A stretch of 12,404 nt of DNA from Lonsdalea britannica (lineage in GTDB: Bacteria > Pseudomonadota > Gammaproteobacteria > Enterobacterales > Enterobacteriaceae). The notes under the pieces were generated by a model. The model made no database searches. It saw only the letters and a program-made list of their open reading frames with translations, and was not told the DNA's origin. The stretch is from assembly GCF_946477055.1 (NCBI RefSeq), contig NZ_CAMKXG010000089.1, positions 1-12,404 on the forward strand. The letters run 5' to 3'. This document shows positions 1 through 5,586 of this stretch, piece by piece. Numbering within the stretch: the stretch's first letter is position 1; every line of letters starts with the position of its first letter. Position numbers and translations under genes: made by a program.

Positions 1-80
1 GCCAATATCTCCTGCAAGGTCGCCGCTTTTCCTGCGGGAGAAGACCCCAGCTGCAGTGCCGCCACAACGGATTTCGCCAT
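1..80 (-). CDS. Probable carbon-nitrogen hydrolase (nitrilase superfamily), N-terminal fragment
   Basis: Reading the minus strand from an ATG at 80-78, 26 full codons run without a stop to the window edge; the rest of the gene lies outside. The start is supported by an AGGGGA Shine-Dalgarno stretch about 7 nt upstream on the minus strand. The peptide begins MAKSVVAALQLGSSPAGKAA. The short 'VVAALQ-G-SP' strand followed by 'K-ATL--IL' resembles the first beta strand and helix of nitrilase-superfamily proteins, where 'AAxQ' opens the alpha-beta-beta-alpha fold. The catalytic Glu, Lys and Cys are not in view, so the activity (nitrilase, amidase or other) cannot be assigned. It is divergent from a LysR-type regulator 112 bp away, a common arrangement for a regulator and its target. 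The family call rests on a short stretch and could be wrong. Confidence 0.5.
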   Translation of the reverse strand, partial: MAKSVVAALQLGSSPAGKAATLQEIL

Positions 81-192
81 ACTCTGTTCCCCTGTCATCA
101 ATGGTGAGTGGCCGCCTCGATCGTGATGCGGCATGGGCTTCAGAGTGGCACTACGCTAGAATGAATAAAAGCCCACTTCGTCGCTGAATACT
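81..192. promoter_or_regulatory. Divergent promoter region between the hydrolase gene and the LysR-type gene
   Basis: This 112-bp spacer must carry both divergent promoters. It contains an inverted repeat GCCGC-N12-GCGGC (111-132), a plausible site for a LysR-type regulator, which usually binds imperfect dyads in such spacers. A TAGAAT hexamer at 157-162 could serve as the -10 element of the regulator gene, but no good -35 lies at the right distance. No convincing minus-strand promoter was identified. Operator and promoter assignments are inference. Confidence 0.35.
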
Positions 193-1119
193 ATGAATGA
201 AATTAATATCGGCTCACTGGATCTCAATTTACTGAAGACCTTCGAGGCGTTGTATGAAGAAGGCAGCGCCAGCCGCGCGGGCGTCAGGCTCGGGTTGACT
301 CAGTCCGCCGTGAGCGCCGCATTGAAACGGCTCAAAACGCTGTATCACGATCCGCTGTTTATCCGCAACGGACGCGGGTTGTCGCCCACGCCCAGAGCCA
401 GCGAACTCCAGCCGTTGGTCAGCGACGCTTTAAACAAATGTCGCGAAACGCTGCTGCTGTTAAACCACGAAACGGCGTCGTATGCGGGCCGAACGGTCAT
501 CGTGGGTCTGTCGGATGATTTTGAGCTGGCGCTGGGACAGCCGCTGTTGCAGAAGTTGCATCAGCAGTCGCCCGGTCTGCGCGTCGTGTTTCGGCAAACC
601 CACAGCCAGATCGCCGCCGATATGCTGCTGCGGCATGAACTGGATCTGGCGCTGACGGCGGGGGGATTTACCTACCGCTCACTCTCCAAAAGTCATCTGG
701 CGACCGGGGGCTACGCTTGTCTGATCGCCTCAACATCGGATGCGCCTTCACCCACGCTCACGCTTGACGAGTTCATTCGCCGCCCGCATCTGCTGGTCTC
801 GCACGGCGGCTATATCGGTCTGATGGATGAAAAGCTGACCGAGCTGGGACTCGCCCGCACCGTCGGAGCATCGACCACGCACTTCGCCGCCATCCCCTGG
901 CTGCTGAAAGACAGCGATCTGGTCACGACCATTCCGGCTCACGCGGCCAAAGCCATTGCCGAGATGGTGCCGACACTGCGCTATGTCCCTTGTCCGCTGA
1001 CGATGCCGAACTACGCCATTGAGTTAGGATGCCGCCAACCGGCCCTGCGCGACCGGCCGATACTGCGGGTGCGCGAGGCACTGACCGAATTGACGACGGC
1101 TTTCGACTGGGCCGGATAG
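193..1119 (+). CDS. LysR-type transcriptional regulator
   Basis: A 308-residue DNA-binding transcription factor of normal LysR-family length. The N-terminus (residues 9-66) is a typical winged helix-turn-helix: 'LDLNLLKTFEALYEEGSASRA' then 'LGLTQSAVSAALKRLKTLYHDPLFIRNGRG', with the family-typical T-QSAVS turn and the 'DPLF-R--RG--PT-RA' segment. From about residue 99 ('TVIVGLSDDFE') to the end is the periplasmic-binding-protein-like effector domain. The N-terminus resembles the NodD/LeuO branch, whose members often respond to small acids or aromatics; the ligand here is unknown. The ATG at 193 has only a weak ribosome-binding site but places the helix-turn-helix at the usual distance. It is divergent from the probable hydrolase gene at 1-80, its most likely target, and probably regulates itself too. 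I do not recognise a named orthologue. Confidence 0.9.
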   Translation: MNEINIGSLDLNLLKTFEALYEEGSASRAGVRLGLTQSAVSAALKRLKTLYHDPLFIRNGRGLSPTPRASELQPLVSDALNKCRETLLLLNHETASYAGRTVIVGLSDDFELALGQPLLQKLHQQSPGLRVVFRQTHSQIAADMLLRHELDLALTAGGFTYRSLSKSHLATGGYACLIASTSDAPSPTLTLDEFIRRPHLLVSHGGYIGLMDEKLTELGLARTVGASTTHFAAIPWLLKDSDLVTTIPAHAAKAIAEMVPTLRYVPCPLTMPNYAIELGCRQPALRDRPILRVREALTELTTAFDWAG

Positions 1120-1200
1120 CCGATAAATTGATATCGGTAACACTTTTGATATTTTCTCGCGGGACCGGTACCTCCTCCCGCGGCCTGCTTCTTCGCTTTT
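1120..1200 (+). terminator. Possible terminator region after the LysR-type gene (two hairpins)
   Basis: Two perfect hairpins follow the stop codon. The first is CCGATA-AATTGA-TATCGG (1120-1137), starting directly after the TAG, with a loose T-rich stretch downstream. The second is CGCGGGA-N11-TCCCGCG (1158-1182), followed by a pyrimidine-rich run ending in TTTT (1197-1200). Neither has the tight uninterrupted U tract of a canonical intrinsic terminator, so termination is plausible but weakly supported. They lie between two plus-strand genes that are unlikely to be co-transcribed. Confidence 0.35.
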
Positions 1201-1211
1201 ACCGTCTTTAA

Positions 1212-1227
1212 TGAGATCGCCCTCACA
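1212..1227 (+). promoter_or_regulatory. CRP (cAMP receptor protein)-like site upstream of btsT
   Basis: TGAGATCGCCCTCACA fits the CRP core TGTGA-N6-TCACA with one mismatch in the left half and a perfect right half. The flanks (AA before, CATT after) partly match the 22-bp consensus. It lies 64 bp upstream of the first BtsR-type repeat and about 240 bp upstream of the btsT start. btsT is known to be under cAMP-CRP control in E. coli, which makes this match more credible than an isolated one. Binding is inferred. Confidence 0.5.
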
Positions 1228-1275
1228 CATTCAAGCCAGTAATAACCTCATGAATACCACTGACGCGCGCCCATG

Positions 1276-1304
1276 ACCGCTCACCGGGAGTATCCCGCCG
1301 CTCA
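1276..1304 (+). promoter_or_regulatory. BtsR operator upstream of btsT: two direct repeats with a 13-bp spacer
   Basis: ACCGCTCA (1276-1283) is followed after exactly 13 bp by GCCGCTCA (1297-1304). The E. coli BtsR (YehT) site in the btsT (yjiY) promoter is described as two direct repeats of ACC(G/A)CT(C/T)A separated by 13 bp. The first repeat matches fully and the second in 7 of 8 positions, with identical spacing. The site is 150 bp upstream of the btsT ATG, on the same strand. The gene for the cognate regulator is in this window (4867-5586). No clear sigma-70 -10 element could be picked out downstream. Confidence 0.8.
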
Positions 1305-1348
1305 CTCAATTATCCCACCGACCTACTGCCAAATTCGCCACGATAGCC

Positions 1349-1366
1349 GCCAGTATCAACACTGGC
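1349..1366 (+). promoter_or_regulatory. Small perfect hairpin in the btsT leader
   Basis: GCCAGT-ATCAAC-ACTGGC is a perfect 6-bp stem with a 6-nt loop, 88 bp upstream of the btsT start and 45 bp downstream of the BtsR repeats. It could be a leader-RNA structure or a protein-binding dyad; the sequence does not say which. A short dyad like this can also occur by chance. Confidence 0.25.
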
Positions 1367-1453
1367 TTTATCTCTAACCCCTAAAACCCATACAGCCTTA
1401 TTAAAGCAGCCCGTTTCGCTGTTTTACTGGTTCGTCTGACAAGCAGGTTTTGT

Positions 1454-3604
1454 ATGAAAAATAATGCGTTCCTGAAACATATTCCCTGGGTGATCATCGG
1501 CATCATCGGCGCGTTCTGTCTCTCTGTCGTCGCTCTGCGTCGGGGAGAAAACGTCAGCGCGCTGTGGATTGTCGTCGCGTCCGTATCCGTCTATCTGGTG
1601 GCGTACCGCTATTACAGCCTGTACATCGCCCAGAAAGTCATGAAGCTGGACCCGTCGCGCGCAACGCCCGCCGTCATCAACAATGACGGTCTCAACTACG
1701 TGCCGACCAACCGTTACGTTCTGTTTGGACACCATTTCGCGGCCATCGCCGGTGCTGGCCCCTTGGTGGGACCGGTTCTGGCGGCGCAGATGGGCTACCT
1801 GCCCGGCACGCTATGGCTGCTAGCGGGCGTCGTGCTGGCCGGTGCCGTGCAGGATTTCATGGTGCTGTTTATCTCCTCTCGCCGTAACGGCGCGTCGCTG
1901 GGGGAGATGATCAAAGAAGAGATGGGCCGCGTACCGGGCACCATTGCCCTGTTCGGCTGCTTCCTGATCATGATTATCATCTTGGCGGTGCTAGCGCTGA
2001 TCGTCGTGAAAGCGCTGGCGGAAAGTCCGTGGGGCGTGTTCACCGTGTGCTCGACGGTGCCGATCGCGTTGTTCATGGGCATCTACATGCGTTTCCTTCG
2101 CCCAGGCCGCGTGGGCGAAGTGTCCGTCATCGGTATTGTGCTGCTGGTCGCCTCCATCTGGTTCGGCGGCATTATCGCGCACGATCCGTTCTGGGGACCG
2201 GCGCTGACCTTTAAAGACACCACCATCACCTTCACGCTGATTGGCTATGCATTTGTGTCCGCGCTGCTGCCGGTGTGGCTGATTCTGGCGCCGCGCGACT
2301 ATCTGGCGACGTTCCTGAAGATCGGGGTGATCGTCGGTTTGGCCGTGGGGATTGTGATCCTGAATCCGGATCTAAAAATGCCCGCCATCACCCAATACGT
2401 GGACGGTACCGGACCGCTGTGGAAAGGCGCGTTGTTCCCCTTCCTGTTTATCACCATCGCCTGTGGCGCGGTATCCGGCTTCCATGCCCTGATTGCCTCC
2501 GGCACCACGCCCAAACTGCTGGCCTGCGAAACGGATGCGCGTTTCATCGGCTACGGCGCCATGCTGATGGAGTCCTTCGTCGCCATCATGGCGCTGGTGG
2601 CCGCGTCCATCATTGAACCGGGTCTCTACTTCGCGATGAATACCCCGCCCTCGGGACTTGGGATCGTGATGCCGAACCTGCACCAACTGGGGACGGAAAA
2701 CGCGCCGCTGGTCTTGTCTCAGCTGAAAGAGGTCACCACGCAGGCGGCAGCGACCGTCAGCAGCTGGGGCTTCGTGATTTCGCCTGAACAGATTTTGCAG
2801 ACCGCCAAAGACATCGGCGAACCGTCTGTACTGAACCGCGCAGGCGGCGCGCCGACGCTGGCGGTGGGCATCGCGCTGGTGTTCCATCAAATCATTCCCG
2901 CCGCGGATATGGGCTTCTGGTATCACTTCGGCATCCTGTTTGAGGCGCTGTTTATTCTGACCGCGCTGGATGCCGGTACCCGTTCCGGCCGCTTCATGCT
3001 GCAAGACCTGCTGGGCAACTTCATCCCGTTCCTGAAAAAAACCAACTCGCTGCCCGCCGGTATCGTCGGTACGGCAGGCTGCGTGGGTCTGTGGGGCTAC
3101 CTGCTTTATCAGGGCGTGGTCGATCCGCTGGGCGGAGTGAAGAGCCTGTGGCCGCTGTTCGGTATTTCCAACCAGATGCTGGCCGCGGTCGCTCTGGTGC
3201 TGGCCGCCGTCGTGCTGGTGAAGATGAAGCGCACGCAGTATCTCTGGGTGCCGCTGGTGCCTGCCACCTGGCTGCTGATATGCACCACCTGGGCGCTGGG
3301 CATGAAACTGTTCAGCACCAACCCGCAGATGGAAGGTTTCCTGTTCATGGCACGGGAGTATAAGGCGCGCATTCTGGCCGGCGGCGAACTGACCGCGCAG
3401 GAGGTCGCCAACATGAATCACATCGTGATTAACAACTACACCAACGCCGGTCTGAGCATTCTCTTCCTGGTCGTGGTCTACAGTATTATTTTCTACGGTA
3501 TCCGCACCTGGCTGAACGCCAGAAAAACGGATCAGCGGACAGATAAGGAAACGCCGTACGTTCCTATTCCTGAAGGCGGCGTAAAAACGTCTTCCGGACA
3601 TTGA
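1454..3604 (+). CDS. btsT: BtsT, high-affinity pyruvate/H+ symporter (CstA family)
   Basis: A 716-residue inner-membrane carrier that imports pyruvate with protons. The length equals that of E. coli BtsT (YjiY) and exceeds its paralogue CstA (about 701), and the sequence follows BtsT throughout, so I call it BtsT. Visible landmarks are a first membrane segment at residues 10-28, the family signature around GHHFAAIAGAGPLVGP (92-107), many hydrophobic segments, 'LDAGTRSGRFMLQDLLG' near 505-520, and a short hydrophilic cytoplasmic tail ending in 'TDKETPYVPIPEGGV'. The ATG is preceded by AGG with a 6-nt gap. It heads an operon with yjiX and yjiA. A BtsR-type operator and a CRP-like site lie upstream, so induction by external pyruvate and relief of catabolite repression are expected. 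No truncation or frameshift is seen. Confidence 0.95.
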   Translation: MKNNAFLKHIPWVIIGIIGAFCLSVVALRRGENVSALWIVVASVSVYLVAYRYYSLYIAQKVMKLDPSRATPAVINNDGLNYVPTNRYVLFGHHFAAIAGAGPLVGPVLAAQMGYLPGTLWLLAGVVLAGAVQDFMVLFISSRRNGASLGEMIKEEMGRVPGTIALFGCFLIMIIILAVLALIVVKALAESPWGVFTVCSTVPIALFMGIYMRFLRPGRVGEVSVIGIVLLVASIWFGGIIAHDPFWGPALTFKDTTITFTLIGYAFVSALLPVWLILAPRDYLATFLKIGVIVGLAVGIVILNPDLKMPAITQYVDGTGPLWKGALFPFLFITIACGAVSGFHALIASGTTPKLLACETDARFIGYGAMLMESFVAIMALVAASIIEPGLYFAMNTPPSGLGIVMPNLHQLGTENAPLVLSQLKEVTTQAAATVSSWGFVISPEQILQTAKDIGEPSVLNRAGGAPTLAVGIALVFHQIIPAADMGFWYHFGILFEALFILTALDAGTRSGRFMLQDLLGNFIPFLKKTNSLPAGIVGTAGCVGLWGYLLYQGVVDPLGGVKSLWPLFGISNQMLAAVALVLAAVVLVKMKRTQYLWVPLVPATWLLICTTWALGMKLFSTNPQMEGFLFMAREYKARILAGGELTAQEVANMNHIVINNYTNAGLSILFLVVVYSIIFYGIRTWLNARKTDQRTDKETPYVPIPEGGVKTSSGH

Positions 3605-3616
3605 TGATGCTTAGCA

Positions 3617-3638
3617 CAGCCCCGCTTTGGCGGGGCTG
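3617..3638 (+). promoter_or_regulatory. Strong intercistronic hairpin between btsT and yjiX
   Basis: CAGCCCCGC-TTTG-GCGGGGCTG is a perfect 9-bp, GC-rich stem with a 4-nt loop, 12 nt after the btsT stop and 18 nt before the yjiX start. No T tract follows on the plus strand, and on the minus strand it is followed by mixed sequence, so it is not a classical terminator. It more likely protects the 3' end of the btsT message or tunes the relative expression of transporter and downstream genes. Confidence 0.6.
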
Positions 3639-3656
3639 AACTCTTAGGAAAACACG

Positions 3657-3860
3657 ATGTTCGATCAATTAGGCAAGGCGTCGAAGTATCTCGGACAGGC
3701 CGCTCGCATGCTGATCGGGATCCCTGACTATGAAACCTATGTCACGCATATGCAGACCAACCATCCGGACAGCCCGATCATGACCTACGAAGAGTTTTTC
3801 CGTGAGCGTCAGCAGGCGCGCTATGGCGGCGACGGTAAAGGCGGCATGCGCTGCTGCTGA
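3657..3860 (+). CDS. yjiX: YjiX, small YbdD/YjiX-family protein
   Basis: A 67-residue protein, the same length as E. coli YjiX. Conserved features are '[15 protein letters not shown]' (11-25), '[17 protein letters not shown]' (42-58) and a glycine-rich C-terminus closing with a cysteine pair (GGMRCC, 62-67). The family is almost always encoded directly after a CstA-type carrier (ybdD after cstA, yjiX after btsT), so it is thought to assist the transporter; its molecular action is not visible here. No signal peptide or transmembrane segment is evident. AGGA lies 7 nt upstream of the ATG. It is separated from btsT by a strong hairpin and from yjiA by 17 nt. The terminal cysteine pair next to a metal-binding GTPase gene hints at a link to metal or redox chemistry, which is inference. 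Confidence 0.9.
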   Translation: MFDQLGKASKYLGQAARMLIGIPDYETYVTHMQTNHPDSPIMTYEEFFRERQQARYGGDGKGGMRCC

Positions 3861-3877
3861 CCCAAAGGAGAATCATG

Positions 3878-4840
3878 ATGACCCCCATTCCCGTCACGGT
3901 ATTAACCGGCTTCCTCGGCGCGGGCAAAACCACGCTGTTGCGCCACATTCTTAACGCCCCCCACGGTTTGAACATTGCCGTCATCGAAAACGAGTTTGGC
4001 GATGTCGCCTTTGACGACCAGCTGATCGGCGACCGCGCTACGCAGATCAAAACGCTGACCAACGGCTGTATTTGCTGCACCCGCTCCAGCGAACTCGAAG
4101 ATGCGCTGCTCGATCTGCTAGACGGTCGGGACAAAGGCGACATCGTCTTCGACAGGCTGATGATCGAGTGTACGGGCATGGCCGATCCCGGCCCGATTAT
4201 TCAGGCCTTTTTCTCCCATGACAGACTCTGTGAGCGCTATTTGCTGGACGGCGTGATCACGCTGGTGGACGCCGTGCATGCCGACGAACAGCTCGACCGC
4301 TTCCCGCTGGCGCAATCGCAGATAGGCTACGCCGACCGCCTGCTGTTGACCAAAACCGACCTCGCGGGCGACCACTCTGCGCTAACGGAACGCCTGAGCC
4401 GAATCAACGCCCGTGCGCCAATTTACCCAGTTACACAGGGTCAGATTGATCTGTCACATCTGTTCAACACCCACGGTTTCCTGCTGGACGAACGCGTGGT
4501 CGCCGCAAAACCGGTCTATCGTTTTGCCCCCGGCAAGCCGGATGACATCGCCTCCATCGTCGTCACACTCGACTATCCGGTCTCGCTGGACGCCGTATCT
4601 AAAGTCATGGAAGGCTTACTGGCAGGTTTTACCGATAACCTGCTGCGCTACAAAGGGATGCTATGGATTCAGGATCAGCCTCGCTGTCTGCTGTTTCAGG
4701 GCGTGCAACGCCTATACAACGCCGACTGGGATCGCGAATGGCAGCCCGAGGAAACGCCGCGCAGCACGCTGATTTTCATCGGCGTACAGCTGCCGGAACA
4801 GAACATCCGTCAGGCCTTTGAGAACCTGCGCCCTCAATGA
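3878..4840 (+). CDS. yjiA: YjiA, COG0523 (CobW/G3E) GTPase
   Basis: A cytoplasmic P-loop GTPase of the G3E family, whose members act as metallochaperones or metal-cofactor insertases; the client of YjiA is not settled. With the ATG at 3878 it has 320 residues, near the 318 of E. coli YjiA. Seen: Walker A GFLGAGKT (11-18), 'ENEFGDVAFDD', the metal-binding CxCC motif (GCICC, C64, C66, C67), 'ECTGMADP' as the Walker B region (98-105), and TKTD (158-161) in the NKxD position. The C-terminal CobW domain runs from about 215 with 'LLRYKGMLWI' and 'LLFQGVQRLY'. Two ATGs stand in tandem. The first (3875) is only 4 nt from GGAG, while 3878 has a 7-nt gap and aligns with the family N-terminus, so I prefer it. 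It is the last gene of the btsT operon and ends 26 bp from convergent btsR. Confidence 0.93.
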   Translation: MTPIPVTVLTGFLGAGKTTLLRHILNAPHGLNIAVIENEFGDVAFDDQLIGDRATQIKTLTNGCICCTRSSELEDALLDLLDGRDKGDIVFDRLMIECTGMADPGPIIQAFFSHDRLCERYLLDGVITLVDAVHADEQLDRFPLAQSQIGYADRLLLTKTDLAGDHSALTERLSRINARAPIYPVTQGQIDLSHLFNTHGFLLDERVVAAKPVYRFAPGKPDDIASIVVTLDYPVSLDAVSKVMEGLLAGFTDNLLRYKGMLWIQDQPRCLLFQGVQRLYNADWDREWQPEETPRSTLIFIGVQLPEQNIRQAFENLRPQ

Positions 4841-4863
4841 CGCCTTGCGGGATGCGCTTTCAC

Positions 4864-4884
4864 CGCTCAGAGACCGAGCGTTTC
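4864..4884 (+). terminator. Possible weak terminator at the yjiA/btsR convergence
   Basis: CGCTC-N7-GAGCG (4864-4880) is a 5-bp perfect stem followed by TTTCC on the plus strand. It lies across the btsR stop codon, 24 bp after the yjiA stop. The stem is short and the T tract brief. No other hairpin is apparent in the 26-bp spacer, so termination on either strand is poorly defined. Confidence 0.25.
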
Positions 4885-5586
4885 CTTGAGGTTTTTGAGA
4901 TAGCGACGGCTGACCGGCACGGTTTGACCGTTGCGCAGCAGCAGCTCCGCCTGCCCGTTGTCTTCCAAACGGATCTCGCTCAGGTGGGCCATATTGACCA
5001 GATATTGCCGGTGGCAGCGCAGGAGCGGCGTGCGGTTTTCCAGCGTCCTCAGCGTCAGGTCGGTAACCCCTTCACGACCGCCGTGGCTGGTGACATAAAC
5101 GCCGCTCATGCGGCTGCTGACGTAGGCGACGTCCTCCATCTGCAGCAGATAGATACGGCCGCGACCGTTGCAGGGAATAAATTTTAGCGGCGGCTGTTGG
5201 TCGGAAAGCACGGAAATATCCTGCTCCTGTCGTTCCCGCCGCAAACGCGTAAGGGTTTTCTGCAACCGCGCGGACTCGATGGGCTTAAGCAGGTAATCAA
5301 ACGCGTGTTCTTCGAATGCCTTGACCGCGTACTCGTCGAAAGCGGTCAGAAATACCGTATAGGGCCGATGCTGATGCTCCAGCATGCCCACCATCTCCAG
5401 TCCGCTGATGCGCGGCATTTGAATGTCGAGAAACATGACGTCGGGACGCAGCGCATGCACGGCACCGATGGCTTCCACCGCGTTGGCGCACTCGCCGACA
5501 ATCTCGATATCGCGCTCCAGTTGCAGTAACACACGCAGGTTTTCCCTCGCCAGCGGTTCATCGTCAACAATCAACACTCTCAGCAT
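4867..5586 (-). CDS. btsR: BtsR, LytTR-family response regulator of the pyruvate-sensing system
   Basis: A 239-residue DNA-binding response regulator, exactly the length of E. coli BtsR (YehT). Residues 1-120 form the receiver domain, with acidic pair D8-D9, phosphoacceptor D54 in '[17 protein letters not shown]', T81 and K101 in 'LLKPI'. Residues 137-239 form the LytTR DNA-binding domain ('[22 protein letters not shown]', '[11 protein letters not shown]', 'VPVSRRYLK'). Phosphorylated BtsR activates btsT; a matching operator lies at 1276-1304. The start is the ATG at 5586: a strong GGGAGGAG site (5592-5599) sits 5 nt before it. A longer frame from a TTG at 5601 would have to translate that ribosome-binding site. 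The start overlaps the end of btsS by 7 nt (ATGCTGA), indicating translational coupling. Confidence 0.95.
   Translation of the reverse strand: MLRVLIVDDEPLARENLRVLLQLERDIEIVGECANAVEAIGAVHALRPDVMFLDIQMPRISGLEMVGMLEHQHRPYTVFLTAFDEYAVKAFEEHAFDYLLKPIESARLQKTLTRLRRERQEQDISVLSDQQPPLKFIPCNGRGRIYLLQMEDVAYVSSRMSGVYVTSHGGREGVTDLTLRTLENRTPLLRCHRQYLVNMAHLSEIRLEDNGQAELLLRNGQTVPVSRRYLKNLKETLGL

Noticed and set aside
674..681. ACCGCTCA octamer inside the LysR-type gene as a BtsR site
   Set aside because: No partner octamer 13 bp away on either side; a single 8-mer match inside a coding region is compatible with chance.
2372..3601. Minus-strand open frame of about 409 codons opposite btsT
   Set aside because: Same antisense effect over the GC-rich btsT gene. 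It has no family resemblance, is very rich in His, Gln and Arg, and lies fully inside a well-conserved carrier gene.
1454..3604. Assignment as CstA instead of BtsT
   Set aside because: The length (716), the N-terminus, the C-terminal 'TDKETPYVPIPEGG' tail, the yjiX-yjiA neighbours and the BtsR-type operator all favour BtsT.
4862..4869. ACCGCTCA octamer at the btsR stop codon as an autoregulatory BtsR site
   Set aside because: The positions 13 bp upstream and downstream do not resemble a second repeat, and it lies at the 3' end of btsR, far from any expected promoter.
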